Below, in pieces: positions 46,354 through 55,863 of a stretch of DNA of 64,000 nucleotides. The stretch's first letter is position 1; each line of letters opens with the position of its first letter. Source of the DNA: JAJFUB01 sp964622325 (GTDB lineage: Bacteria; Armatimonadota; Zipacnadia; Zipacnadales; UBA11051); assembly GCA_964622325.1 (NCBI GenBank), contig CAZUOJ010000009.1:4090-68089 (forward strand), read 5' to 3'. Made by a program: the position numbers and the translations under genes. The notes beneath the pieces were generated by a model. It was not told the DNA's origin and searched no databases. It saw only the letters and a list, made by a program, of their open reading frames with translations.

Positions 46354-46474
46354 GTGCCGCTCCCTCCTCTGTCATTCTTGTTAAAGACACATAACGCGTC
46401 ATTTCTAGTTCACATGCCCCAAGGATTCTGGGCCTTTTTCGTTGTTTTCTGGACGAAATATACACACAAAAAGC

Positions 46475-47869
46475 CTATAATGCTAATTGCTTCTCCCAAT
46501 AATCACAGACATATTCTGTTTTCTTTTCGGCAATCCCCAAATAACGGCTGGGATCGCGCAAAATGTCCAGCTGTTGTTCTGTCATTTTTTGGAGCCAGGG
46601 CTGCAGCTCTGGCTCGGCAAAAATAAGCTCCTGCAGAGGGCGCTTTTGGGCCTCTGCCTGCAATGTGAGACGCCTGATCGCTTCATGCGCGTCGGGATGG
46701 CCCGCTGCAGCAAGCAAAATATATGCCGGCTCGGCAGCTATCATTCCCTGCGTCAGGGCGAAATTTTCACGCATACGCTGGGGATCTGTAACAAGCTTGC
46801 TCATAATCCGCTGCAGCCGCCGCGTGCAGGAGGCTAATGCCACAATAATTTCCGGAATAAATCGTGAAGACGCTGAATTCGTCAAATCACGTTGATGCTC
46901 CGAAAGCTGATCCATATACACTGTCATCATACGTGGCATAAATTGCTTCCACATGCTTTTCACATTTTCAAAATTCCAGGGATTGCGCTTGTGAGGCATT
47001 GTGGAGGAGCCCACTTGCTGGGCCTCGAAAGCCTCCCCCACTTCCGCGATTTCTGTGCGCTGCAGATGACGCATATCATCAGCCAGACAGGCCAATACGC
47101 CTAATGTGGAGACAAGCGCATGGACATAATCCGTGACAAATTCCGCTTCCACAATTTGCGTGGAATGAAGGGAGGGCAACAAATCCAGCTCGGCCAGCAC
47201 TTCTCGCTCAAATTCAATGGGATCGGCAAAAAATAAGCTGGAGGCATTATATGCGCCTACAGCGCCACTGATTTTGCCGCGCAGATTATGCGCCGCTTGT
47301 TGTAAAGCTAGAATGCGTCCGCCCAGCCGGCTGACATATTCCGCCAGCGCAAAGCCAAATGTAATTGGCACAGCATGTTGTCCATGCGTGCGCCCTATCT
47401 GTAATGTTGCTTTTTCGCGCCTCGCCAGCCCGATGAGCGTTTTTTCTAATTGTCGCAAATCAGGAATTAAAACTTTTATAGCCGCTTGTTTCAGCCGCCA
47501 GGCTGTAGCTGTGTCAATCACATCAAAGCTCGTCAGTGTGAAATGAACGAAGGGACGTGCCCGCTCGCTAATTTTGGCACGAATACAATTCACAAGAGCG
47601 CGGATATTGTGTTGAATACGGGCTTCTTCCGCCGCCACTTCCTCAGGCGTGATTTGTTCTGCCGCCGCCGCAATTTCTTCTGCGACTTCAACAGGACAAA
47701 GGCCACGCCGCGCCAGAACACGGGCTAAAGCCGCCTCAATCATCGCCTCCGATCGTACACGTCCGCGTTCTGTGACATAAGGGCCTAATGCCTCCTGGAG
47801 CTTTGCATCCTGGCCATAATAACGAAAATCTAAAGGAGAAACATTATCATAAATTGAACACATGGACAT
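46475..47869 (-). CDS. purB: Adenylosuccinate lyase
   Basis: 464 residues from the ATG at 47869, 8 nt after AGGGG; upstream in-frame start codons lack such a site. The fumarase/ASL signature GSSTMPHKRNPWNFENV is present, as are RTHGQHAVPITFG and LTSFDVIDTATAWRLK. PurB splits SAICAR and adenylosuccinate in purine synthesis. No other pur gene is in the window. It lies downstream of a tract of heptamer repeats (47958-47992), which may be part of its promoter region. Confidence 0.95.
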   Translation of the reverse strand: MSMCSIYDNVSPLDFRYYGQDAKLQEALGPYVTERGRVRSEAMIEAALARVLARRGLCPVEVAEEIAAAAEQITPEEVAAEEARIQHNIRALVNCIRAKISERARPFVHFTLTSFDVIDTATAWRLKQAAIKVLIPDLRQLEKTLIGLARREKATLQIGRTHGQHAVPITFGFALAEYVSRLGGRILALQQAAHNLRGKISGAVGAYNASSLFFADPIEFEREVLAELDLLPSLHSTQIVEAEFVTDYVHALVSTLGVLACLADDMRHLQRTEIAEVGEAFEAQQVGSSTMPHKRNPWNFENVKSMWKQFMPRMMTVYMDQLSEHQRDLTNSASSRFIPEIIVALASCTRRLQRIMSKLVTDPQRMRENFALTQGMIAAEPAYILLAAAGHPDAHEAIRRLTLQAEAQKRPLQELIFAEPELQPWLQKMTEQQLDILRDPSRYLGIAEKKTEYVCDYWEKQLAL

Positions 47870-47957
47870 AAGCAGATCCCCTAGATATGTTTTTTGCAGC
47901 GTCAACAAAAATTAATTGCAAAAAAACTTTAAGAGACTTGCTCAAAGGAAAAATAAA

Positions 47958-47992
47958 GATAAAAGATAAAAGATAAAAGATAAAAGATAAAA
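47958..47992. repeat. Five tandem copies of the heptamer GATAAAA
   Basis: Five perfect 7-bp copies with partial ones on either side, read TTTTATC on the minus strand. The tract lies about 90-125 bp upstream of the purB start codon and after the stop of the minus-strand gene at 48064. It is AT-only except for one G per unit and could change length by slippage. Confidence 0.9.
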
Positions 47993-48063
47993 AGAGAATT
48001 AAAAGGAAAAAGATTAAGATAAAATGTTAATGTTTCCTTTGCTTTACAATCGATGGCTTTTGC

Positions 48064-50631
48064 TCACCAATTTCTTATTGTAATGTAATTCACATTATCT
48101 GGATACACAAAGGGCTGTGTGGCTTGTATGTATTCTTCTTTCCCATCTGGACGATGAAGCGTCACACGCCATTGCGCATTTAACAACGGCAATTCTATTT
48201 TTATCCCGGGCCTGCAGCAGAAGAAATGATATTGTGTCCCTTCGCAAACAAGCTCCCATTGTCCATTCAACATGTAAACACGAATCAATGTTTGTTCCTT
48301 AGCTTTCACAATTGTCGGCGTTTCACAGGGCTGTGCGTTAAAATCAAGCGGCCCCTGCCCAGCGTCCTTTAAAGCAAATAAAGGACGCTGGGGATTGTTT
48401 TGATGCCATTCGATGCGCTCGCCTCGATTGTACGCTGTCGTAATCATCTGCAGCCGCCAGCGCTGCGCTTGTTTCAAAGGCTTGCGATCCAGGCTCAGCC
48501 ACGCCAAGACGCCCAAAGGCGCCCCTGTGCTCAAAGATAATTCTGTTGTCTGCGTTAAAGCCGGCTTGCGAAAATCCCCGGCGATAATTTGGGCTTGGGG
48601 CGCATTGACAAGCAAAAGGCCCGGATTTATGAGACGGCGCACTTGCAGCGTGTCAGAAAGAAATTCTCCTTTATCTATAAATTTGTGCGAAACAAGATCA
48701 GCAAAAATATGATTAAGCGCATCTAAAGCTACACGCCATTGATAAATCGCGTTCAGCTTACGAAAGACATAATTCTGTCTTTTCATATCCCGAAAGCCCA
48801 AACATGTTTCGCCGTCTTCGCCGATGCCGATGGGACGCAAATGAGAACGAGCTTGCACATCCCCAAGCAAATATCCAGGGCTGGCCGTCAAGCGTTGTTT
48901 TTCTCCCGCATCAAACATTGTGCCCCCAAAAGTGAAATATTGTGTCTTTTCTGGCACTGTCGCGACATCATAGCCGCTCAACTGATCGACGGCCTTATCG
49001 CGCCGATGATCCAGCAAATCCATGGCAGGCCAATTCCCGCAAATGATGGCGCGTTCGCCTGGATAAGCGCCGCCATTGCAACGCCCGGAGGCGAGCACAA
49101 GATCCGGATATTTTTCCAATTTTTCATCAAAAAAAAGCGTTTCCAGCTGACATGTCCATCCCAGCTTGTAGATTTCTGTTGGAAAAGGCTGATATGTGGG
49201 AAAATGCGTATCCACAAAGGAATAGGCCACAGCTGCTTTGCGCCTGGCCGGGCTAACAAGTCGCTGCAAAAATATGGAAGCGCCCAAACTAGCTGCTGCC
49301 CATCGCACTGCATCTGTGCGCACATCAAAATAATCCAGACGTTTCTGTCCGGGGCGGATGTCAAATGTAAACAAAATCATTCCATCAATATCCTGCAACG
49401 CGCCATATACGGCTGCCTCAATTAAGCCTACAGCACGAAAGCGATTCGGCCAGCATGTATTCCATTCGCGAATAATTAGAGGCCGCCGATAGACGCGGCT
49501 GGCGCACACACGGGGGATAAATGTATCCATGCTTTCATCTGCCAATGGATTTGTGTCCGTGTATATGGCTGGCAGACGCCATTCATTGCCTTTTTGCCAT
49601 AGCGGATGATCATAATAAAAATTTATNNNNNNNNNNNNNNNNNNNNNNNNNNNNNNNNNNNNNNNNNNNNNNNNNNNNNNNNNNNNNNNNNNNNNNNNNN
49701 NNNNNNNNNNNNNNNNNNNNNNNNNNAGCAAGCCACAGCGTCCTTCGCTGTCTGTCCATGCCTCTTGCAATGTCGCTGTGTCGCCATATTTTTCTTTCAG
49801 CCATTCATTCCAGCGCCGCTCTAAATCCTCGCGATACGGCGAGACAAGATTCGCCCAATCTTTGGCGCGAATGAACAAGCCATTTTCATCACAAAGCTCA
49901 ATTAAACACACAGTCGGATCCTGCGCGTAAGACAGCCCTGTGTAGGGATTGATATGCTCGACAAGCAATTTGCGGGCATATTGTTGTTGCAAGAAGATAA
50001 GGCGGCGATCAAACACAGCATACGGCTTGGCGCCGCGGCCTAAGGCCTGGGCATTGGCGACGCCTTCCGCCTCATGAAATGTGCGATAGGCGAGCAAATC
50101 GAGATACACATATATTCCCCGCTTGCCTAGCTGGGCGATCCAATAATCCAGCAAATCTAATTTGGCGGCATCAATCCGTTCCGCCGTGCCGGCTTTATCA
50201 GGCGGCAACAAGCCCTCCAGATCATCCAAATGATGGAAGCGCACAAGATTAAATCCGGCCCGATCTATGGCGGCGGCGGCGCGCTCAATTAAGGGCTTGG
50301 GAATAAAAACAGAATTTTTTGCGATGTTAATGCCCCAAAAGCGGGCGCGGACGCCATCCTCAAAATAAAAATGGCCATCTTTTCCACAAAACATTTCCCC
50401 GTGACGGCCAGTCGGGCGATCATGCAAAAAGCTCAAATCGGCTAGCGAGGCATCGGGGAAATCACATAGCTCAATAGAGAAGCACGGCAAATAATTATCC
50501 CCAATAATAGAAGCGGCATATAAGGGGAATATGATCCCAAGGCCTATCCCGATAAAGCACAGTTGCTTGCCTAAACGCTTTCCGAAAGAAAAATGCTTTG
50601 CTGCAATCATATCCTTGATTCTATGCCCCAC
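48064..50631 (-). CDS. Large GH-A-like glycoside hydrolase, interrupted by an assembly gap
   Basis: About 855 residues counting the 100-N gap (49627-49726), which is a placeholder of unknown true length. The gap falls between EGRCGL and INFYYDHPLW in the barrel. An N-terminal membrane or signal segment is present (CFIGIGLGIIFPLYAAS). Barrel features: ARFWGINIAKNSVFIP, LVRFHHLDD, VCLIELCDENGLF (possible acid/base region) and PLIIREWNTCW (possible nucleophile Glu). A C-terminal beta-rich region follows. It resembles cellulase-like GH-A proteins of uncultured bacteria, likely acting outside the cytoplasm. The start (GTG 50631 or ATG 50610) is uncertain. Confidence 0.65.
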   Translation of the reverse strand: MGHRIKDMIAAKHFSFGKRLGKQLCFIGIGLGIIFPLYAASIIGDNYLPCFSIELCDFPDASLADLSFLHDRPTGRHGEMFCGKDGHFYFEDGVRARFWGINIAKNSVFIPKPLIERAAAAIDRAGFNLVRFHHLDDLEGLLPPDKAGTAERIDAAKLDLLDYWIAQLGKRGIYVYLDLLAYRTFHEAEGVANAQALGRGAKPYAVFDRRLIFLQQQYARKLLVEHINPYTGLSYAQDPTVCLIELCDENGLFIRAKDWANLVSPYREDLERRWNEWLKEKYGDTATLQEAWTDSEGRCGLXXXXXXXXXXXXXXXXXXXXXXXXXXXXXXXXXXINFYYDHPLWQKGNEWRLPAIYTDTNPLADESMDTFIPRVCASRVYRRPLIIREWNTCWPNRFRAVGLIEAAVYGALQDIDGMILFTFDIRPGQKRLDYFDVRTDAVRWAAASLGASIFLQRLVSPARRKAAVAYSFVDTHFPTYQPFPTEIYKLGWTCQLETLFFDEKLEKYPDLVLASGRCNGGAYPGERAIICGNWPAMDLLDHRRDKAVDQLSGYDVATVPEKTQYFTFGGTMFDAGEKQRLTASPGYLLGDVQARSHLRPIGIGEDGETCLGFRDMKRQNYVFRKLNAIYQWRVALDALNHIFADLVSHKFIDKGEFLSDTLQVRRLINPGLLLVNAPQAQIIAGDFRKPALTQTTELSLSTGAPLGVLAWLSLDRKPLKQAQRWRLQMITTAYNRGERIEWHQNNPQRPLFALKDAGQGPLDFNAQPCETPTIVKAKEQTLIRVYMLNGQWELVCEGTQYHFFCCRPGIKIELPLLNAQWRVTLHRPDGKEEYIQATQPFVYPDNVNYITIRNW
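49627..49726. other. Assembly gap of 100 N
   Basis: Exactly 100 N, the usual scaffolding placeholder. The frame is open on both sides, but the missing length is unknown. It shows that the sequence is a scaffold. Confidence 0.99.
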
Positions 50632-50656
50632 AACATTCTCATAAGGAAGCTAAAGG

Positions 50657-52624
50657 CTATCGCCTCAATTCTAATGGCTCCGTTACAGGCTCCATACGGA
50701 AAGGCCGATGGCCCGTCAGCGCGGAGATTGTATCCATTTTCAGGCCGCGAGCTGCTAATTCTGGCAGAAGCAGGGGCAACAGCTCCCGCGTCTGATCGAA
50801 GCCATTATGCAATAGCACAATGCCGCCATTTTGGAGATTATTAGTCATTTTGGGCAGAATATCCGCAGCAGCCACGCCCGGATAGGATGTAATGTTTTCA
50901 TTCCAAAATACAGTTGTAAAGCCTGTGAGCTCTACAGCGCGGCGCACTTGCGGATCATAATTCCCTCCTGGCGGACGAAACAGCGTCACATATTCTCCGC
51001 AGGCACGCCTGATGGCTTGCCGACTCATCACGAGCTCCCGTTCGACGCCCAAAACATTAAGCTGCCGCAAATTAGAATGTGTATAAGAATGGCTGCCAAT
51101 TTCATGGCCGCGCTTCAGAATTTCCCTCGTAAGCTCGGGATACAGCTCCACTTGTTTGCCTACAAGAAAGAATGTAGCCTTGGCGCGATAGAGATCCAGC
51201 AAATCCAATATCCAGGGCGTCAAAATCGGATGAGGCCCATCATCAAATGTGAGCGCTACAGCTTGCGGCTGTTGCAGATGATGTATTTCGCGTACGGCAT
51301 TAGCTGTCGACAGTCCAATTTTTTGATAGCAGGATAACAACTGCGCATGCAAACAGGGCAATGTCGGCTCATACGAAAAAGCGTATTCGTAAGCCTCCAG
51401 AGCTTCCGGCAGACGCCCCAGCATCTCCCACGCATATCCCACCAGCTGAGCGCGTAAGAGCGGATGCGGGCGCCATGTCAGCAAGCCTTGCAAAAATTCG
51501 TTGACAAAAGCGCGCTGTCTCTTTTCCTCCTCAGAAAGCGTCCGCTGGCCATTGGCGACATTCACTAGTACGGAAGCCGTCCTGACAATTGTCCCGCCAG
51601 GGCCGTACGCATCAATGCGAATTTCCCGCAGCCCATCGCTTGCCAGTGCTGTATCTATGTAAATGCGAAACGGCTGCACATTGCTCATTCCGGCGAATTG
51701 TTCATCAATAAGAGCCGCGATATATTGCACATCCACATCCGGCCCCACATACACATTCACTTCAATGCGCCCGCGCACAGTGCTGCCGGGCTTGGGCCAT
51801 TCAATGCGAAAATCGGGCGTGCCGCGGCTAAAGATTGTGGAAGCCGCTGGCGCCCCTGGCGCCGCGACGGCGGACGATGTTACAGCTTGTTGTCCTTCTG
51901 TCAGCCGCACAAATTCCTCTAAACGCCGCTCCACATAAAAATGAGCCCGGGGCGCGAAAAGAGGCGATGTAGCGACAAATCCCAAGGTTTGGGGCAAAGC
52001 GGCAGCGATCGGCGCCTGAAGCACTTCCAGAGCCTGCTGGGCACGATTTCGGGCTAACAAAGAAGCTGCTAGCGTCTGTATCGCTAATTCCAGCCCTGGC
52101 TGTTCTTGCAGCGCCCGGCGCGCTTCCAATTCGGCGACTTCGTATAAGCCGGCCAAACAGGCGGCATACGCGCCTGCAGCCCGTATAGCCGCTTGTTGTT
52201 GCGCTTGTGTTTCGCAAAGGGCGGCTTGATAATGATCAATGGCCGCCGAAAATGCGCCCTGCAAGACGAAAAGTGTGCCCAGTCCTGTATGCGCCGCGGA
52301 ATGTGTCTCCTCCAGCGCTAGCGCCTGCTCCCAACAGGCCTGCGCGGCCTCAAATTGGCCGTTATACAAATACGCAACGCCTTCGCCGGCCAATGCTTCC
52401 GGGCATTTGCTGTCCTGCCGCCTGGCTTCGTGAAAGGCCCGGGCTGCTTCCCCAAAGCGCTGCGCCAAAAGCAAACGACAGCCTTCGCTGAGGCCTGTCA
52501 AGATGTTGCTTGGCAGACACAGCTGAGGCAGCATTAAACTAACAATAAGAGCCATGGCAGGCCCCGGCTTATGCCCCAAACATCGTGTTGCTTTATTCAT
52601 TCTTTTTGCGTAAACATATTTCAT
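50657..52624 (-). CDS. TPR protein with Ig-like region and C-terminal polysaccharide deacetylase (NodB) domain
   Basis: About 655 residues from the ATG at 52624; starts at 52600 or further upstream are possible, since no clear ribosome site exists. A signal or anchor segment (MALIVSLMLPQLCLPS) is followed by TPR-like repeats (about 45-230), a beta-sandwich-like region (TPDFRIEWPKPGSTVRGRIEVNVYVGP cut short here), more TPR, and a NodB domain. The NodB motifs are TFDDGPHP, HSYTHSNLRQL and FRPPGGNYDP, with metal-binding Asp and two His. It probably deacetylates a cell-wall or capsule polysaccharide outside the cytoplasmic membrane. It follows birA and gmhA. Confidence 0.85.
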   Translation of the reverse strand: MKYVYAKRMNKATRCLGHKPGPAMALIVSLMLPQLCLPSNILTGLSEGCRLLLAQRFGEAARAFHEARRQDSKCPEALAGEGVAYLYNGQFEAAQACWEQALALEETHSAAHTGLGTLFVLQGAFSAAIDHYQAALCETQAQQQAAIRAAGAYAACLAGLYEVAELEARRALQEQPGLELAIQTLAASLLARNRAQQALEVLQAPIAAALPQTLGFVATSPLFAPRAHFYVERRLEEFVRLTEGQQAVTSSAVAAPGAPAASTIFSRGTPDFRIEWPKPGSTVRGRIEVNVYVGPDVDVQYIAALIDEQFAGMSNVQPFRIYIDTALASDGLREIRIDAYGPGGTIVRTASVLVNVANGQRTLSEEEKRQRAFVNEFLQGLLTWRPHPLLRAQLVGYAWEMLGRLPEALEAYEYAFSYEPTLPCLHAQLLSCYQKIGLSTANAVREIHHLQQPQAVALTFDDGPHPILTPWILDLLDLYRAKATFFLVGKQVELYPELTREILKRGHEIGSHSYTHSNLRQLNVLGVERELVMSRQAIRRACGEYVTLFRPPGGNYDPQVRRAVELTGFTTVFWNENITSYPGVAAADILPKMTNNLQNGGIVLLHNGFDQTRELLPLLLPELAARGLKMDTISALTGHRPFRMEPVTEPLELRR

Positions 52625-52685
52625 GCAAGAAAAAATCAAGAAAAAAAACTCATAGCCATGTTGGATAGAACAATGTCGTATTCGA

Positions 52686-53456
52686 TTATAGCACATCGCC
52701 GACATCTATCCAGCATGAGCCTTGCGTTGTGCTTATAATCAATCCGCCCTCGGGCGAAATCCCCTCAATTTTTCCCGTTACGGCTGTTTGCTGGATCTGA
52801 ATAGTGCGTGTTTGTCCTAGCAATGTCTCCAGCTTTGTTCGCCGGGCTAACAATTCGTCCCATTTATTTTCTTCTAGCAGGGCATAATTTTTTTCAATGG
52901 CCTGAATAATTGACACAAGGAGGCTCTCTTTTGTCAAACAATTGCGGGCATGGGCTCCAAGACTAGTGGCTGAATGCTGCAGCTCTGGGGGGAAATCTTT
53001 TGCTTCTCCCCAAACATTCACGCCAATGCCGGCGACGGCAAAATGCGGCGCTTGTGTTTCCAACAAAATTCCTCCACATTTGCCATTGCCCACGATGAGA
53101 TCATTCGGCCATTTAAGGCCCACAAAACAGCCCGCTGCAGCCGCGCAGCCCTCTGCCGCGCTGACAGCCAGCATTGTCACAAGCCGGGGGAAATGCGTCG
53201 CCGCCATCCGGGGCCGCAAAATGAGGGAAAATAAGAGCGATTTTTCGGGATGGCCAAACCAATAGCGGCCCTGGCGTCCTCTTCCGTGCGTCTGGATTTG
53301 CGCGACCACAATTGTGCCTTCGCAAGCGCCTCTTTGGGCTAATAGACGCGCCTCGTCATTCGTGGAGCTTGTTTTCCTCACATAAAAAACAGGCCCCTTT
53401 ATCCGCCGGCAGTGCTCCAATTGACTCTCTACATACGCGACATCAAAAATCTGCAT
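52686..53456 (-). CDS. birA: Biotin--[acetyl-CoA-carboxylase] ligase (BirA), no HTH domain
   Basis: 256 residues: the ligase and SH3-like C-terminal domains without the repressor HTH. Marks are SSTNDEARLLA, QTHGRGRQGRYW (biotinyl-AMP loop), VGLKWPNDLIV with the catalytic Lys and GKCGGILLE. It attaches biotin to carboxyl-carrier proteins. The ATG lies inside the end of gmhA (14-bp overlap), so it is coupled to gmhA, an unexpected partner. Confidence 0.95.
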   Translation of the reverse strand: MQIFDVAYVESQLEHCRRIKGPVFYVRKTSSTNDEARLLAQRGACEGTIVVAQIQTHGRGRQGRYWFGHPEKSLLFSLILRPRMAATHFPRLVTMLAVSAAEGCAAAAGCFVGLKWPNDLIVGNGKCGGILLETQAPHFAVAGIGVNVWGEAKDFPPELQHSATSLGAHARNCLTKESLLVSIIQAIEKNYALLEENKWDELLARRTKLETLLGQTRTIQIQQTAVTGKIEGISPEGGLIISTTQGSCWIDVGDVL

Positions 53457-54045
53457 GTCGGATTAATTCAGCCTCCACAAGCTCACACAAAATATGCCCA
53501 ATGACAAGATGCGCCTCTTGAATGCGTGGCGTATCCTCGCTGGGCACACAGATGCATAAATCCACTAGCGCAGACAAGGCGCCGCCTGGGGCGCCCGTAA
53601 AAGCCATTGTGCTTATGCCTTGAAGCCGGGCTTGTTTTACAGCTTCCACACAATTGGGAGAATGGCCGCTTGTGCTGAACACAACGAGCAAATCCCCAGG
53701 CTTGAGCAGGGCTTCCACTTGTCGCGCAAAAATCTCTTCAAAACTAAAATCATTTCCGATGGCTGTCAAAACAGAAGAATCCGTCGTCAAAGCGAGGGCG
53801 CGATAGGCCCGGCGCTGTTGCCTGAAACGTGCGACAAGCTCGCCTGCCAGATGTTGCGCTTCGGCGGCGCTCCCGCCATTGCCACAAAACGCGAGCATCC
53901 CGCCCGCTAACAATGTTTCGCTCCAGCGCTGTGCCGCCTGGGCGATAAGAGGCGCGAGCTCCTGCCTGATGGCCTGAAGCAAACATGAAACAGCGACGAA
54001 TTGTTCTCGGATTATTTCTTCTGTTTGTATTGGCTCAAATCCCAT
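53443..54045 (-). CDS. gmhA: Phosphoheptose isomerase (SIS domain)
   Basis: 200 residues, the length of GmhA. The SIS motifs FCGNGGSAAEAQHLAGELV, LTTDSSVLTAIGND, VFSTSGHSPNCVEAV and CVPSEDTPRIQEAHLVIGHI are family hallmarks; the His and Glu of the zinc site are in AQHLAGE and QEAH. It makes D-glycero-D-manno-heptose 7-phosphate for lipopolysaccharide core or S-layer glycans, so an outer membrane is likely. It overlaps birA by 14 bp. Confidence 0.95.
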   Translation of the reverse strand: MGFEPIQTEEIIREQFVAVSCLLQAIRQELAPLIAQAAQRWSETLLAGGMLAFCGNGGSAAEAQHLAGELVARFRQQRRAYRALALTTDSSVLTAIGNDFSFEEIFARQVEALLKPGDLLVVFSTSGHSPNCVEAVKQARLQGISTMAFTGAPGGALSALVDLCICVPSEDTPRIQEAHLVIGHILCELVEAELIRHADF

Positions 54046-54132
54046 AGCCCCTGCCTCATTTTCTGATTCTGCTGTTCCCTGAACAAAACGAATGAAAATA
54101 AATGTTGCAAAAATGCGGGCTTTCGAGGGAAA

Positions 54133-54948
54133 TTAGCGGCCTGGATTGACAAAAATCTCCGTCAGCCAATAATCGCCCTGGGCATTCACAGCCAGCCCCA
54201 CGCCCAGCCAATGAACATTGGGCAATAAAATATTGCGGCGATGTCCCGGGCTTTGCATCAGCTCGGAATGTGTTTCTCTGATTTTCTCCTCGGAAAAACA
54301 ATTCATGTTGATCCCATAGCGACGCGCCACATTTTCGGCAATGAGCGGCGGCTGATAGCCAAATACAGCCCAAAAACGCTCCAGACAAGTCCTCCGTCCG
54401 GGCGTCGGCGATGTATGGCCAAAATAATTTTTGTCCCGCATTTCCGCGCTATGAGCGCGGGCAATGCGGCTGAGCGGGGCATGAGGCACAAGCAGCGAGA
54501 AGCGCTGCTTTTTGCGTTCCTGATTAACGAGAAAAATAAGAAGGGCTTCGTATTCTCCAATACGCTCCCTTGCTGCTGTTTCTACATTTTCATTTGCTTC
54601 CAAAGACGCTTCCTGGACGATTTTATAATGCTTGCGAGCTTCTGCTTCCTGATTTTTTCGTTGTGCCAAAGCGCCTAAATAGGCGTGTGGCGCCTCCCAT
54701 TGCGGCGCAAACTGGAGGGCCTGCCAAAAGCTCTCCTCCGCTTTTTGCCATTGTCCGCCGGCCCAATAGGCGAGGCCGTCTTGATAGGCTTGTTGGGCGT
54801 CGCCATTATTCAGGAACGAAGCATTCCCGTCATTGGCAGATGTGGCGACAACGCATTTGCAACCCCATAATAAGAATGCCATTATGCTTCCTAACATGAT
54901 TAGGCATTGTCGCGTTTTGAAGCTGACAGGGCATCTCAACGCTTTCAT
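54133..54948 (-). CDS. TPR + CAP/SCP-domain lipoprotein
   Basis: 271 residues. A lipoprotein signal (IMAFLLWGC) is followed by a TPR-like pair (about 50-115: YQDGLAYWAGGQWQKAEESFWQAL) and a C-terminal CAP domain with HSAEMRDKNYFGHTSP and HSELMQSPGHRRNIL carrying the cavity His and Glu residues. Bacterial CAP proteins are secreted and of poorly known role. The ATG overlaps the stop of the BadF-like gene by 4 bp (ATGA), so the two are coupled. Probably attached to a membrane facing the periplasm. Confidence 0.9.
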   Translation of the reverse strand: MKALRCPVSFKTRQCLIMLGSIMAFLLWGCKCVVATSANDGNASFLNNGDAQQAYQDGLAYWAGGQWQKAEESFWQALQFAPQWEAPHAYLGALAQRKNQEAEARKHYKIVQEASLEANENVETAARERIGEYEALLIFLVNQERKKQRFSLLVPHAPLSRIARAHSAEMRDKNYFGHTSPTPGRRTCLERFWAVFGYQPPLIAENVARRYGINMNCFSEEKIRETHSELMQSPGHRRNILLPNVHWLGVGLAVNAQGDYWLTEIFVNPGR

Positions 54949-55733
54949 CCTTCGGCTGCCTTCCTTTCGGCAGCGATAATGGCCGCTCCCAAAGCACCTG
55001 TAAATTGTGGCTCCTGGGGCGTTAAGATGGGCTGCTGAAGCACTCGCGCTAAAGCCTGCCGCACAGCTTCATTTAAAGCGACGCCCCCTGTGAGGGCAAT
55101 ATCCGGCTTCACGCCCAGCCGTTGTGTTAAGCCTGCCACGCGCTGGGCGATGGCCAGACACAATCCTGCCGCAATATCGGCCCGCGCGCGCCCCTGCGCC
55201 AGCAAGCCGATGACTTCGCTTTCCGCAAATACAGTACATGTGCTGCTCAATGGCGCTGGACTGGAAGATGACAGCGCTAATGTGGCCAGGCCTGGCAAAT
55301 CTGTGCCTAATGTCTGCGCCATAATTTCCAGAAAGCGGCCTGTGCCGGCGGCGCAGCGATCATTCATTTCGAAATCCAACGCCCGTCCCTCTTCATCCAG
55401 GACAATAGCTTTACAATCTTGCCCCCCGATATCAATCACAGTTCGCACTTGGGGGAGCCAATAATGCACGCCACGTGCATGGCAGGAAATCTCCGTCACG
55501 CGCCATTGTACGAACTCCAAAGCGTGCCGCCCATAGCCTGTGCCGGCTATGGCCTTTATATCTCCGGGGGAAATCTTCGCCTCAGCAAGCGCCTGGGCAT
55601 ATGCCTGCTCGCCTGCGGCCGCCGGATTGTGCTCCAGGCGCATTAAGGCTTGTCCCAAAACAGCCTCTTCCGCGGGCGCCCAGACTACGGCTTTAGCCGT
55701 GATGGAGCCTACATCAATGCCTGCTGTAAACAT
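54945..55733 (-). CDS. BadF/HgdC-type ATPase, activator of 2-hydroxyacyl-CoA dehydratase-like enzymes
   Basis: 262 residues. The ASKHA ATPase fold is seen in AGIDVGSITAKAVV, VIDIGGQDCKAI and DIALTGGVALNEAV. Cys127 (NDRCAAGTGRF) and Cys166 (SSTCTVFAESE) are the pair that holds the bridging 4Fe-4S cluster in the HgdC dimer. These proteins inject a low-potential electron into 2-hydroxyacyl-CoA dehydratases, benzoyl-CoA reductases or DUF2229-type partners. No HgdA/B-like partner is in the window. Four-bp overlap with the following lipoprotein gene. Confidence 0.9.
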   Translation of the reverse strand: MFTAGIDVGSITAKAVVWAPAEEAVLGQALMRLEHNPAAAGEQAYAQALAEAKISPGDIKAIAGTGYGRHALEFVQWRVTEISCHARGVHYWLPQVRTVIDIGGQDCKAIVLDEEGRALDFEMNDRCAAGTGRFLEIMAQTLGTDLPGLATLALSSSSPAPLSSTCTVFAESEVIGLLAQGRARADIAAGLCLAIAQRVAGLTQRLGVKPDIALTGGVALNEAVRQALARVLQQPILTPQEPQFTGALGAAIIAAERKAAEG

Positions 55734-55863
55734 TATCGCTTGCCTGCTAAATGCAGCTCACATAAAAAGTCTGCAAGAGCTGTTCCTTAATTATCACATC
55801 TTCTTTGCTCTGCCTGATGCCAGATTTATTCTAAGCTTTTCTCCCTCATTACTTCTTGAAGGA

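Noticed and set aside
47958..47992. CRISPR-like repeat
   Set aside because: Units are 7 bp with no spacers, so it is a simple tandem repeat.
49521..49874. Plus-strand ORFs running through the N block
   Set aside because: They are artefacts of reading through placeholder bases and are antisense to the hydrolase gene.
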